In this document: piece after piece, positions 1 to 7,792 of the stretch
How positions within the stretch are numbered: the stretch's first letter is position 1
Layout of the letters: the number at the start of each line of letters is the position of its first letter
Notes under the pieces: generated by a model
The model's input: the letters and a program-made list of their open reading frames with translations, nothing else
The model's database searches: none
What the model was told of the DNA's origin: nothing
Position numbers and translations under genes: made by a program
Source of the DNA: an uncultured Photobacterium sp.
GTDB lineage: Bacteria > Pseudomonadota > Gammaproteobacteria > Enterobacterales > Vibrionaceae
Assembly (NCBI RefSeq): GCF_947039875.1
Contig: NZ_CAMRAN010000009.1
Span: 34,623 to 98,622 of the forward strand
Reading direction: 5' to 3'
Length of the DNA: 64,000 bases

Positions 1-68
1 GCTTCTGCACTCACTGATAGGCCAAACAGCAATAACATTGTTGAAGTAATTAACAAAATACGTTTCAC
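1..68 (-). CDS. thiY: ThiY-like substrate-binding protein, N-terminus only
   Basis: Only the first 22 codons are in the window, read from a GTG at 66-68 with an AGGATCT-like ribosome site upstream. They encode a basic start (MKRI) and a hydrophobic stretch, a typical secretion signal ending near Ala-Glu-Ala. The gene follows a permease and ATPase in a TPP-riboswitch operon, where the usual last member is the periplasmic binding protein for a thiamin pyrimidine precursor (ThiY/NMT1 family). The identity rests on context and signal peptide, since no mature sequence is visible. Confidence 0.55.
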   Translation of the reverse strand, partial: MKRILLITSTMLLLFGLSVSAE

Positions 69-138
69 AATAGATCCTTTAAATATTAAGTATTAAATGA
101 GTACTGGTTACAATTTTCTATTTAAGCGGGGTTTACGG

Positions 139-936
139 TTACCACGGGATTAGGCGTTTTAATAATCTGTCCGTGATGAAATACAGCGATATTGATAACA
201 GTGATAAAATAAATAGCGCGGCAAACATTTCATCAATCATCATCCGTGCATTGGCTTGCAACATTAAATAACCTAAGCCTTTGCTCGCGCCCACCCATTC
301 GCCAGCGACTGCGCCAATCGGAGCAATAACCACCGCGACTCGAATGCCAGAAGCTAGTGCCGGTAAAGCAGCAGGAAAGCGAATATATTTAAGTTGTTGC
401 CATTTAGTCGCGCCCATGGTGGCGGATAATTCAAGGTAACCGGTGGGGGTATTGCGTAAGCCGTCATAACAGCATGTGGTGACAGGGAAAAAGATAATTA
501 ACGCTGCCATTACTACTTTAGAACCAATGCCATAGCCTAACCACAGCATTAATACCGGAGCGATAGCAAACACAGGGATGGCTTGACTGGCAATCAGTAA
601 TGGTAATAACCATCGTTTAACGGGTTTAAACAGCAGCATTTGTAAGGCAAAAAATAGCCCTAATGATAAACCGAGTATCAGCCCTAGAATGATCTCTTGG
701 CTGGTCACCCATGTATTGCTTAACAGAACGTCATAGCGGGAGACTAACCGCTGCGCTACAGCCAATGGCGGCGGTAAAATAAAGCTCGGTAAGTGAAACA
801 CCATTACGGTGAGTTGCCATAATCCAAGTAGCACGCTAATACTGACCAGTAATCGTATCGGTGTTGCAAGTTCACGCTGTGGGTGCCGTTGTTGATACGG
901 CGATTTGGTAGCGATTAAACGGGTAATATCAGTCAT
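139..936 (-). CDS. thiX: ThiX-like ABC transporter permease (thiamin pyrimidine precursor)
   Basis: Inner-membrane permease of the BPD_transp_1 family, 265 residues from the ATG at 934-936. An upstream in-frame ATG at 1074 would lie deep inside the ATPase gene and is unlikely. The chosen start overlaps the end of the preceding gene by 8 bases, typical of translational coupling. Several hydrophobic segments are visible. The cytoplasmic EAA-type loop shows in 'MGATKWQQLKYIRFPAALPA'. The position after thiD and an ATPase, behind a TPP riboswitch, matches ThiXYZ systems that import hydroxymethylpyrimidine precursors. The exact substrate is inferred. Confidence 0.8.
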   Translation of the reverse strand: MTDITRLIATKSPYQQRHPQRELATPIRLLVSISVLLGLWQLTVMVFHLPSFILPPPLAVAQRLVSRYDVLLSNTWVTSQEIILGLILGLSLGLFFALQMLLFKPVKRWLLPLLIASQAIPVFAIAPVLMLWLGYGIGSKVVMAALIIFFPVTTCCYDGLRNTPTGYLELSATMGATKWQQLKYIRFPAALPALASGIRVAVVIAPIGAVAGEWVGASKGLGYLMLQANARMMIDEMFAALFILSLLSISLYFITDRLLKRLIPW

Positions 937-1696
937 GATCGTGTGCCAATATGTCAAAAATACGTTGCTGGTGGCTGGCTGATTCAGCATCAAAGCGCCG
1001 TGGTGGTAATGATGCGGGTAACGATAGCGCCGTTGCAAAAGCTGGCTCGCCTTGCAAAATATATAGCTGATCACTTAATCGAATTGCTTCTTGAGGATCA
1101 TGAGTTATCAGCACCACGGTTTTGTGCTTGAGTAATTTCACAAACAGATCTTGGAGGCGATAACGGGTGACTGCATCGAGTGCTGAAAACGGCTCATCCA
1201 TTAATACAATCGGTTGGTCTTGTAATAGTGTTCTTGCAAGAGCGACTCGTTGGCGCATACCGCCCGATAATTGTTGTGGTAGTAGTTGATGCTTATCCGC
1301 TAAACCAACATGTTCTAATAATGTCATAGCCCGTTGTTTTAGATTAGGTGTTGAGTTGTGATGACCAAATTTACTGCTAACACAGACATTGTCTAACACC
1401 GTTAACCAAGGCAATAACAGATCTTGTTGTGCCATATAAGCTACTCGCCCTGTTAAAGGCTGATTATCTGAAATAATCAGTTGACCTTGCCATTGTGTAC
1501 TTTCGGTGAGTAATCCGGCTAAAAATTTGATCAACGTACTTTTACCACAGCCACTTTTACCGACCAGACAAGTCCATTTATTAGCGGCAATGGTTAAATT
1601 TAGGTTCTCAATCACCGCGTTATTTGTATTTGAACGGGGGCTTGAGTGATAGCGTAAACTGCCATTAGTAATAGCTATTTCCAGATCAGCGGACAT
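929..1696 (-). CDS. thiZ: ThiZ-like ABC transporter ATP-binding protein
   Basis: ABC ATPase expected to power the neighbouring permease. Walker A (GKSGCGKST), signature (LSGGMRQRVALAR) and Walker B (IVLMDEPFSALD) are all present, followed by the switch histidine in LITHDPQEA. The family resembles NitT/TauT-type ATPases. I chose the ATG at 1694-1696 because GCAGG lies just upstream. An ATG 15 bases earlier (1711) is possible. Either start overlaps the end of thiD, so the four genes are probably one transcript under the TPP riboswitch. Confidence 0.82.
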   Translation of the reverse strand: MSADLEIAITNGSLRYHSSPRSNTNNAVIENLNLTIAANKWTCLVGKSGCGKSTLIKFLAGLLTESTQWQGQLIISDNQPLTGRVAYMAQQDLLLPWLTVLDNVCVSSKFGHHNSTPNLKQRAMTLLEHVGLADKHQLLPQQLSGGMRQRVALARTLLQDQPIVLMDEPFSALDAVTRYRLQDLFVKLLKHKTVVLITHDPQEAIRLSDQLYILQGEPAFATALSLPASLPPRRFDAESASHQQRIFDILAHDHD

Positions 1697-2528
1697 GATG
1701 ATGACCTGCAAAAAAGTGATTCACAGGGCCGTGACCATGACCAACATTGAGTTCATCGGCGGCGGTTATGGCAGCGGTAATGTAGCGTTTAGCCAAGGTA
1801 GTTGCCGTTGTAAGATCATTACCTTGGGCTAAATAAGACGCGATAGCCGCAGATAGGGTACAACCAGTGCCGTGGGTGTTGTTGGTATGAATACGAGGGG
1901 TTGTCAGTTCAATAACGTCAGTGGCAAGAATCAGTAAATCAGTGCTAGCACTACTTTGTTCTAAATGCCCACCTTTGAGTAACACTGCATGAGGATTAAT
2001 CTCCCGCAATGCACTGATCATCGCTTGCATATCAGCCAGTGATTGTGGAATGTCTAAACCCGTTAATGCAGCAGCTTCTGGTAGATTAGGGGTAATAATA
2101 TCAGCCAGTGGCAGTAATTCTGTTTTGAGGGTAGTAATGGCATGTTGTTGTAATAACACATCACCGCTGGTGGCAACCATCACCGGATCAATAACTAAAA
2201 ACTTCGGTTGGTAATGACGAATTTTTGCAGCAACCAGCCGAATAATATCACTGTCGGCGAGCATGCCAATCTTAACGGCTTGAATATTTAAATCGCTGAA
2301 TACGGCGTCCAGCTGTTGCTCAACCATATCAAGAGGAATGGCTAGTATGCCGCTAACGCCTTGCGTATTTTGGGCGGTAATCGCCGTAATAACCGAGCAA
2401 GCATAACTACCTGTTGCTGAAATGGCTTTAATATCGGCTTGAATACCCGCGCCGCCGCCACTGTCTGATCCTGCAATCGTCAATACAATAGGGGTAGTTG
2501 TGTGATGCGATGATGGGGTGTGTGACAT
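1686..2528 (-). CDS. thiD: Hydroxymethylpyrimidine/phosphomethylpyrimidine kinase
   Basis: ThiD phosphorylates HMP and HMP-P in the pyrimidine branch of thiamin synthesis. The 280-residue protein has the N-terminal 'TIAGSDSGGGAGIQADIK' motif, the central VIDPVMVATSGD segment and the C-terminal ribokinase-fold motif 'NTHGTGCTLSAAIASYLAQG' carrying the catalytic base region. A strong AAGGA precedes the ATG. It is the first gene after the TPP riboswitch, so it should be shut off when thiamin pyrophosphate is abundant. Its last codons overlap the ATPase gene. Confidence 0.95.
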   Translation of the reverse strand: MSHTPSSHHTTTPIVLTIAGSDSGGGAGIQADIKAISATGSYACSVITAITAQNTQGVSGILAIPLDMVEQQLDAVFSDLNIQAVKIGMLADSDIIRLVAAKIRHYQPKFLVIDPVMVATSGDVLLQQHAITTLKTELLPLADIITPNLPEAAALTGLDIPQSLADMQAMISALREINPHAVLLKGGHLEQSSASTDLLILATDVIELTTPRIHTNNTHGTGCTLSAAIASYLAQGNDLTTATTLAKRYITAAITAADELNVGHGHGPVNHFFAGHHHVR

Positions 2529-2643
2529 ACTTCATTCCTTACGCGCTAGCATCAGGAACAAGTTATCAAGCGGGAAGTGTAAACTGCGGCATGAGAGTGT
2601 GCAGTTGACTTAGCTTGCATCTATTAACGTTGATAATCCGTTG

Positions 2644-2730
2644 ATAGTTAGTTCCCTCCGCCAGTGCTAACTGGTTCAGGTTCAACGGGTCCCACCATTA
2701 CAGTGATCTCAGCTTAACGCCCCCCGACTA
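2644..2730 (-). promoter_or_regulatory. TPP riboswitch (THI element)
   Basis: On the minus strand this stretch reads the conserved THI-box pieces in order: a GGGG stem start, CTGAGATCAC, ACCCGTTGAACCTGA, then GTTAGCACTGGCGGAGGGAA. These are the thi-box signatures of thiamin pyrophosphate aptamers. It lies about 120 bases ahead of thiD, with room for an expression platform. I did not resolve whether control is by termination or by hiding the ribosome site. Confidence 0.95.
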
Positions 2731-3061
2731 ATGGCAATTATCCTAATTCAGAATAATTTAATTGTCACTCTATTTTATTAAGAAATAACACGTTACGAAT
2801 ACTACGCGAGATTGTTAATACATAATATATTAAATTGGTGAATGTTTTATTGTTGTGATGGGGTGTGGCTTTTTAATGGTTCAACGACTGTTATTTTTTC
2901 AAATGTTCCTCCACTATGCTCCTATGTTCATTCTTTCAGATAACCCATAGACCTAAACAACAGCCGTCACTCCCTACAGTGAATGCCCGCGAGGGCGATA
3001 GGGAATCTACTAACCGCGCGTTGAGTTTTTAAAGTAAAGATATGGCTGTCCTATGCTCCTC
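2731..3061. other. Non-coding spacer with degenerate long REPIN
   Basis: No gene seen. From about 2875 the sequence matches the interior of the long REP-bounded units at 5500 and 8084: the 'ttcaacgactgtt' segment, then a TCCCTA...TAGGGA palindrome at 2970-3005 with a GCCCGCGAGGGC insert, then a right-hand REP (tatggctgtcc) at 3041-3051. The left REP is decayed. The promoter of the thi operon should lie on the minus strand in the AT-rich left part. Confidence 0.6.
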
Positions 3062-3198
3062 CATTTTATGATTACGATCGGAATTAATAACTAAAAATGT
3101 ATCTGATTTATAATGATTTTCATATTATTGTGAGATAAATATGGGCGCATGTTCAAAGAACAAATTCGGCAAGTTGTTAATATAATAAGTTGTTAGCC
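3062..3198 (+). other. attI-like integron site, copy 1
   Basis: It is homologous to the segment directly upstream of the truncated intI at 6346: 'tgattac' box, a conserved 'tgatttataatg' element that could serve as a -10, then 'ttcaaagaacaaattcgg', 'caagttgtta' and the crossover heptamer GTTAGCC at 3192-3198. GTTAGCC is the exact reverse complement of GGCTAAC at the end of the same cassette (4047). That is what a cassette inserted by attI x attC recombination must show. Confidence 0.72.
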
Positions 3199-3225
3199 AT
3201 TCTCAATAAATTATGGAGAAAATTA

Positions 3226-4038
3226 GTGAGTTCAGTTTTTAAATATACCGAATACAGACCGGAGTTTTTTGATAATTTTTTCTTAAAAGTATCTCGCTTT
3301 GGTGAGTTTAATGACCCATTTGAAATGGTTATGGGCAATTACTTAAGTTCTCTTGATAAAGATGAACATGACCATATGATGTCTTTGTCTACCTCTCTAT
3401 CAGATCCTGCCTCATACTATGATTATGCATGGGATGCTCAGTGTGGTGTTAGGGCTACTGTCGGTGTGTTGTGCTTTGCATCTATTGAAGACAACCTTTT
3501 GATGTGGGCTCATTATGCTAACAATCATGCCGGCATTTGCATTGAGTTCGAAAGAGACGCTGATTTTTTCAATGGTAAATATAAAAATGCTACGACTTTT
3601 CTTGGTGAGTACGTAGATGATCATTACCCAAATATTGGTGAACTGCGCGAAGTGAACTATACAATTGAACGCCCAACCTATATTGAGCCGAGTGAATTAG
3701 AGCATGATACAGAGTCTTGGTTTGTGAAGTCTCCTGAATGGAAGTATGAGCAAGAGCAAAGACTCCTGCTACCACTTGATCTTGCCGAATATATCCCTGA
3801 ACTAAATATCCCATTTTTCTCTGTAGAGCCGACAATGATTAAGTCAATTATTCTTGGTTGTCAAATGCCAGTAAGTAAGAAAAAAGAAATCGTAGAACAA
3901 TGTTCAAAGTTTGGTATTAAAGTTCGTGAAGCGTTTGTGCACTCTCATCAATTTAAATTGGATATAGTGGATTACGATAAATCAAATCAGAGTAAGTACC
4001 ATAATATGTTCAACTTAAATCGTGTTACGTCATGGTGA
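3226..4038 (+). CDS. DUF2971 family protein (integron cassette gene)
   Basis: A protein of 270 residues from GTG at 3226, which has GGAG 7 bases upstream. An earlier TTG at 3190 falls inside the recombination core and is unlikely. Family features seen: the opening 'FKYTEYRPEF', 'FGEFNDPFE', 'VGVLCFAS...LLMWAHYANNHAGICIEFE' and a charged 'EWKYEQEQRLL' segment, all typical of DUF2971. The family's biochemical role is not established. Members are frequent in accessory and defence-rich DNA. It is the only gene between attI copy 1 and its attC. Confidence 0.82.
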   Translation: MSSVFKYTEYRPEFFDNFFLKVSRFGEFNDPFEMVMGNYLSSLDKDEHDHMMSLSTSLSDPASYYDYAWDAQCGVRATVGVLCFASIEDNLLMWAHYANNHAGICIEFERDADFFNGKYKNATTFLGEYVDDHYPNIGELREVNYTIERPTYIEPSELEHDTESWFVKSPEWKYEQEQRLLLPLDLAEYIPELNIPFFSVEPTMIKSIILGCQMPVSKKKEIVEQCSKFGIKVREAFVHSHQFKLDIVDYDKSNQSKYHNMFNLNRVTSW

Positions 4039-4046
4039 TAGCGAAA

Positions 4047-4101
4047 GGCTAACAGATAAGGATATGTGTCGCGCAGCCGACACCTATCCGAAGTGTTGGA
4101 C
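4047..4101 (+). repeat. attC site, DUF2971 cassette
   Basis: A canonical short attC of 55 bp. R'' is GGCTAAC (4047-4053), L'' AGGATA, L' TATCC and R' GTTGGAC (4095-4101). The arms pair as AGGATAtGTGTCG with CGACACcTATCC around a CGCAGC loop. The following 'aagcccgag' is the flank shared by the other modules. Confidence 0.85.
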
Positions 4102-4376
4102 AAGCCCGAGCAATCTTATATAAGTAAATATTGCGAATATCATGAAGTGGCAGAAAAATAGGACAGCCATAAAATATCTAAATATATGGCTGTCCTGTTT
4201 TTTGTAATTAGTGAAACATTTAAATTAGTCATTTACAGGATGTTTTGTGTGTAATCACAGAAATTTTTTTGATTTAAATTATAGATATATATGTGATTCT
4301 AGTCACATGGTGAGGATGTTTTATTAATTAAGATATTGTTACCAATTACGGTGATAAATATTAAGGAAACAATAAT
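4102..4376. repeat. Common 3' flank cut by a short REPIN (4159-4197)
   Basis: The first 50 bases match the flank after the other attC sites. They then break into an inverted REP pair, aggacagccat at 4160-4170 and atggctgtcct at 4186-4196, with a 15-base loop. The rest is AT-rich and holds the ribosome site (aaggaaac) for the small gene at 4377. Confidence 0.7.
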
Positions 4377-4526
4377 ATGGCTGTAAAGCATTCTCCTTCA
4401 GGTATTGTTCATCAAGGAAATAAAGGTGGTCGAACGGGTTGTGGTTTTGATACAAAAAAAGAAGCCACCCACTGGACTGATTCACATAGTAAAATTACTT
4501 GTGACAGAAATGGTTGTAAGAATTAA
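4377..4526 (+). CDS. Small cysteine-containing protein, 49 residues
   Basis: An ATG with AAGGAAAC upstream opens 49 codons. The product begins MAVKHSPSGIVHQGNK and contains 'GGRTGCGFDTK' and ends 'ITCDRNGCKN', so it has three cysteines that could bind a metal. No family is recognised with certainty. Similar short basic Cys proteins occur in Vibrio integron cassettes. No attI or attC bounds it directly; it sits between two short REPINs. Confidence 0.6.
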   Translation: MAVKHSPSGIVHQGNKGGRTGCGFDTKKEATHWTDSHSKITCDRNGCKN

Positions 4527-4742
4527 ATAAGCTTAATTTCATGGGCGTATTTAAATATGCCCATTAATATTGTTTCAGTAGCAAAACATAATACGAATAG
4601 GTGATATTTGACCTTTAATTATTTCTTTGTGTGTATATTATTTGACATAAACCTATAAAATGGTTTTCCATTCTTTTTTGTTATTACATTGGTTGTATAT
4701 TCCTCGAAAAATAAACTATAAAATTTACTCTAAGGTAATGTA

Positions 4743-4871
4743 ATGAAAAAGCTATCTATCTGTATTTTTATCTCTTTAATGTTGTCAGGTGTAGCAAATG
4801 CCCATTCAGGTGGAACTGACTCTAATGGTTGTCATACAAACCACAAAACTGGCGTATATCACTGCCATTAA
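4743..4871 (+). CDS. Small secreted YHYH-type protein
   Basis: A 42-residue product from an ATG preceded by AAGGTAAT. The first 20 residues are a signal peptide (MKKLSICIFISLMLSGVANA). The mature part, HSGGTDSNGCHTNHKTGVYHCH, keeps the HSGGTD, GCH and YHCH pattern of small YHYH-like periplasmic proteins, rich in potential metal-binding His and Cys. Function unknown. It is followed closely by a REPIN. Confidence 0.65.
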   Translation: MKKLSICIFISLMLSGVANAHSGGTDSNGCHTNHKTGVYHCH

Positions 4872-4905
4872 ATTTGTTTTTCTATCTGCACATATTGAAC
4901 ATGAA

Positions 4906-4948
4906 AGACAGGGTAGCCATAAAAATATAAAACATATGGCTGTCCTTT
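4906..4948. repeat. Short REPIN (one arm mutated)
   Basis: Left arm gacagggtagccat and right arm atggctgtcct pair around an A/T loop. The left arm has a small change from the family core GGACAGCCAT. Confidence 0.7.
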
Positions 4949-4970
4949 CTTTGTAAATAAAGGAAAGTAT

Positions 4971-5189
4971 ATGAGTCTTTTTCCACAAACAATTGAAAAC
5001 TTAGCTCGTATGGGCGCGAATATCGAGATTACAGAAAGCACAACATTGTTCCCTCAAACTTTGGAAAACATCGTGCGAATTTGTGTAGCAGCGGGAGGTC
5101 ACGTAACGATCAGCTCCCACGGAATTTTTCCGCAAACATTAGAACGTCTCGCTGAGATCGGTGGTAACAATATCACCATTCGTGTCTAA
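4971..5189 (+). CDS. Protein of three 22-26-residue repeats (cassette gene)
   Basis: A 72-residue protein with an AAGGAAAG ribosome site. Almost the whole protein is three imperfect repeats: LFPQTIENLARMGANIEIT, LFPQTLENIVRICVAAGGHVTIS and IFPQTLERLAEIGGNNITIRV. Each predicts a short amphipathic helix (PQTLENLARIG) followed by a beta strand ((N/H)(I/V)TI), suggesting a small solenoid. No family is recognised. The stop codon is immediately followed by attC, so it is the end of a cassette. Its upstream side is truncated at a REPIN instead of an attI. Confidence 0.75.
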   Translation: MSLFPQTIENLARMGANIEITESTTLFPQTLENIVRICVAAGGHVTISSHGIFPQTLERLAEIGGNNITIRV

Positions 5190-5244
5190 ACATAACAGAT
5201 AAGGATATGTGTCGCGCAGCCGACACCTATCCGAAGTGTTGGAC
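5190..5244 (+). repeat. attC site, tri-repeat cassette
   Basis: R'' ACATAAC (5190-5196), AGGATA / TATCC stem, and R' GTTGGAC (5238-5244). The sequence is otherwise identical to the attC at 4047. Confidence 0.85.
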
Positions 5245-5499
5245 AAGCCCGAGCGGCTTTATATAAGTAAATATTGGGAATGTCATGAAAGGTGATGCTG
5301 AAAAGAAGTCGAGCGTTATCCTTGGCGTGAACCAATCAATTTAATTCATTGATTTATAATTAGATCCTCTTTAATTATTATGCGTTAATGCCATTATCCT
5401 TATTATTTTACGTTTTTATCTGGATCGAAAAATCCCCGCCAATTGCATGACATGCTGACAGCATGGACAAAAGGGTTGTGCGAAAGATGTGCGAAAGAC
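5245..5499. repeat. Common integron 3' flank, full copy
   Basis: About 250 bases with no gene, beginning 'aagcccgagcggctttatat'. It is nearly identical, with only a couple of differences, to the stretch after the attC at 7793. Shorter versions follow the attC sites at 10937 and 62800. It should represent the DNA that originally lay downstream of an empty attI. Confidence 0.75.
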
Positions 5500-5646
5500 A
5501 GGACAGCCATAAAAGTGTTAATGGTTCAACAACCGCCACTTTTTTAAATGGGCATAGATGGGACACGATTGTTTTAATGCCCGTGAGGGCGATAGGGAAT
5601 CTACTTGCCGCGCGTTGAGTTTTTAAAATAAAGCTATGGCTGTCCT
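5500..5646. repeat. Long REPIN-like unit, 147 bp
   Basis: It begins aggacagccat and ends tatggctgtcct. The interior contains 'ttcaac' and a GCCCGTGAGGGC...TAGGGAATCTAC segment. The same size and order is seen at 8084-8229. Its right end is fused to the broken 3' end of intI. Confidence 0.75.
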
Positions 5647-6346
5647 ATGTTCTTTTTTCTGATAATTTATAAGAAGGAAATAAGAATTGCCAAAGAAAGT
5701 CTTTTGGTGCTGAAGGATATTTTTTATTTAAAGCATGAGGTAACCATACACCACAATATTGTTTATTTAAAATATCTTGTTTAAAGTAATTATGAACTAT
5801 TTGTTGTTGTGCTTTTAATGCGGGAATTAATTCAGGTGCTAATGTTACACGACGATTTTTATTTCCTTTTGATAACCAAATCATTATTGACTGATAATCA
5901 TAGTCAATATCTTTTATTCTAAGATAAAGTAACTCACTAATACGAAGACCACTACCATACATAAGTTGAATTGGTAGTTTATAGTGGGGATCAATAAACT
6001 GAAAAAGATAAGCTATTTCTTTCTGTGTTAAAACAACGGGCAATTTTCGTGCATATTTAGCACGTGAAAACCTGAGTTTTTGAGATAATGGCCTTTTAAT
6101 AATATGTAAATATAAAAAGACAAGTGCATTAAGGGCTGTAGCTTGTGTTTTTGCTGCAACATTTCTTTGATTGGCTAAATAAGACAGAAATTGTTCAACA
6201 TCATCATTGTCTAATTTATCAGGATGTTTTTTATCATGGAATAAAATATAGTTTTTTATCCAATATAAGTAACTTTCAACAGTACGTTTTGCGTAGTTTT
6301 TTTGATACATGTATTCTTTTATGTAAGTTAGAAAGAGAGAAGCCAT
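5645..6346 (-). pseudogene. intI: Integron integrase IntI, C-terminally truncated
   Basis: A tyrosine recombinase of the integron class, close in pattern to Vibrio IntIA. The N-terminal SAM-like domain (YAKRTVESYLYWIKNYI, FLSYLANQRNVAAKTQ), the KLPVVLT linker and the first catalytic Arg (YGSGLRISELL, residue 135) are intact. The integron-specific insertion is also present: GVWLPHALNKKYPSAP then FLFPS. The reading frame stops at residue 233 within a REP sequence. The HxxR box and the nucleophilic Tyr (roughly the last 85 residues) are missing, so recombinase activity is not expected. It faces away from the cassette at 6584, the normal intI orientation. Confidence 0.9.
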
Positions 6347-6391
6347 TGCGCACCTTTTATACTGTTAATACATACAGCAATTAGTATTAGT

Positions 6392-6560
6392 AAAAAAAGT
6401 GGAAACTAAAAGGCAGATGCCCGATTTTGTGACTTCTATCGGGCAGCCAATGTAATAATGTTTTTGATTTATAATGTTTTTTGTATAATGACGAATTAAA
6501 TACGGGCGCAGGTTCAAAGAACAAATTCGGGCAAGTTGTTAATATAATAAGTTGTTAACA
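6392..6560 (+). other. attI with intI-proximal region, copy 2
   Basis: This copy lies between the start of intI and a cassette, where attI and the cassette promoter should be. It carries 'tgcccgattttgtgac', 'tgatttataatg', 'ttcaaagaacaaattcgggcaagttgtta' in two pieces, a 16-base duplication, and the crossover heptamer GTTAACA (6554-6560). GTTAACAAGCAAT here is perfectly complementary to the bases before the attC at 7799. The other four attI-like copies match it back to about 6390, close to the intI start. Confidence 0.8.
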
Positions 6561-6583
6561 AGCAATAGTAGGGTATATTGATT

Positions 6584-7783
6584 ATGGCTAGAAAAGATAA
6601 AAGAATACTTTTGCTCGACTTTTTTCGAGAACAAGAAGATAAAGCGCAAAGCTTTACATATCAAGATGCGGCAATAGCAACAGGTTACAACCCTAAAAGT
6701 GTTGGGAAATATATAAGTGAGAAATTAAAAGGTTCCTATATTTTTAAATCTGAACATGGAGGATGGGTATCAGAAGGACTTTCTAAAGTTTCTAATGATG
6801 AATTTATTCGCTTAATGTCACAAAGTACTTCTGCGCGTAAATTATCGCCAAATGAGAAAATGTATCAGAAGTTGATAAAAAGAAGTTTAGATGCATTTAC
6901 ATTAGCTTTAGAAATGTATAACCGACCTAGCCTATGTAATAGGGTTGAGGCATTTACTATTATGATGGTAAACGCTTGGGAGTTATTTTTGAAAGCTGAG
7001 ATTTTGGAAGCTTTAGGTGAGGAGAAAGTATTTTATAAAAATGGGAAAAGTATTTCGATATCTGATTCTTTACCATTGAGGTTGCAAAATAATGATCCTG
7101 TAAAATTAAATATAGAGACACTAATACAGCTACGAGATCATGCGACACACCTTCTGATTCCAGAATTACAGCCTCAACTTTCAAGATTATTTCAAGCCAA
7201 CGTTTTAAATTATCAAGAACGTTATCGAAATCAAATGGGGAATTCTCCTTTAGCTGGCCAGAGTGTTGGCATGTTAAGTTTGGTGTTAGATGGCCCTGAT
7301 CCTGAAATCGGTATCATAAAAGAATCATATGGTGATATAACAGCTGTAGAGGTTACTAACTTTTTAAAGCAATTTGAAAGTACAAGTAAAGAGATTGGCT
7401 CAGATAAATACTCTATCTCAATTGACTATAAATTAGCTTTAACAAAAAATCCAAGTCAGGCCGATTTAACTCTGAGTGTTGGTGATAATGGTCAACAAGC
7501 AGTTATTATCACTCAAGCTAAAGATTTAAATACAACGCATCCTTTTACAACAAAGGCTGCTATTGAACAAATGAATAGAGAGCAATCAAAGGTAGTATTA
7601 AATCAACACTCTTTTCAAGCTATCTGTTATAAACATAAAATTAAAGCAAATAATAATTCTGAGTATCATAATTATACTGATATTCACAGGTATTCAGCTA
7701 AATTCATTAATTGGGTGATTAAAAATATCAAGGAACAAGATTCTTGGTTGCAGCAAGCTTTAATAGCTTATAAAGCTAGGTAG
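6584..7783 (+). CDS. DUF3644 family protein (integron cassette gene)
   Basis: A 399-residue protein from the ATG at 6584; a TTG six bases earlier is less likely. Residues 1-60 look like a winged-helix DNA-binding region (FTYQDAAIATGYNPKSVGKYIS). The DUF3644 core follows: 'LIKRSLDAFTLALEMYNRPS', 'FTIMMVNAWELFLKAEIL', and 'LRDHATHLL', a HEPN-like R-x4-H type helix. The C-terminus has 'HRYSAKFINWVIKNI'. The DUF3644 role is not established; the HEPN-like core suggests, but does not prove, an RNase or defence role. It is the sole gene between attI copy 2 and its attC, and lower in GC than the core genes. Confidence 0.82.
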   Translation: MARKDKRILLLDFFREQEDKAQSFTYQDAAIATGYNPKSVGKYISEKLKGSYIFKSEHGGWVSEGLSKVSNDEFIRLMSQSTSARKLSPNEKMYQKLIKRSLDAFTLALEMYNRPSLCNRVEAFTIMMVNAWELFLKAEILEALGEEKVFYKNGKSISISDSLPLRLQNNDPVKLNIETLIQLRDHATHLLIPELQPQLSRLFQANVLNYQERYRNQMGNSPLAGQSVGMLSLVLDGPDPEIGIIKESYGDITAVEVTNFLKQFESTSKEIGSDKYSISIDYKLALTKNPSQADLTLSVGDNGQQAVIITQAKDLNTTHPFTTKAAIEQMNREQSKVVLNQHSFQAICYKHKIKANNNSEYHNYTDIHRYSAKFINWVIKNIKEQDSWLQQALIAYKAR

Positions 7784-7792
7784 ATAATTGCT

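Noticed and set aside
3190..3225. TTG at 3190 as start of the DUF2971 gene
   Set aside because: It falls in the recombination core and lacks a ribosome site; GTG 3226 has GGAG at good spacing.
3412..3835. Minus-strand open frames opposite the DUF2971 gene
   Set aside because: They are shadows of the plus-strand gene with no ribosome site and no family resemblance.
5645..6346. A functional XerC/XerD-type recombinase
   Set aside because: The integron-specific insertion (KYPSAP...FPS) identifies IntI, and the catalytic C-terminus is absent.
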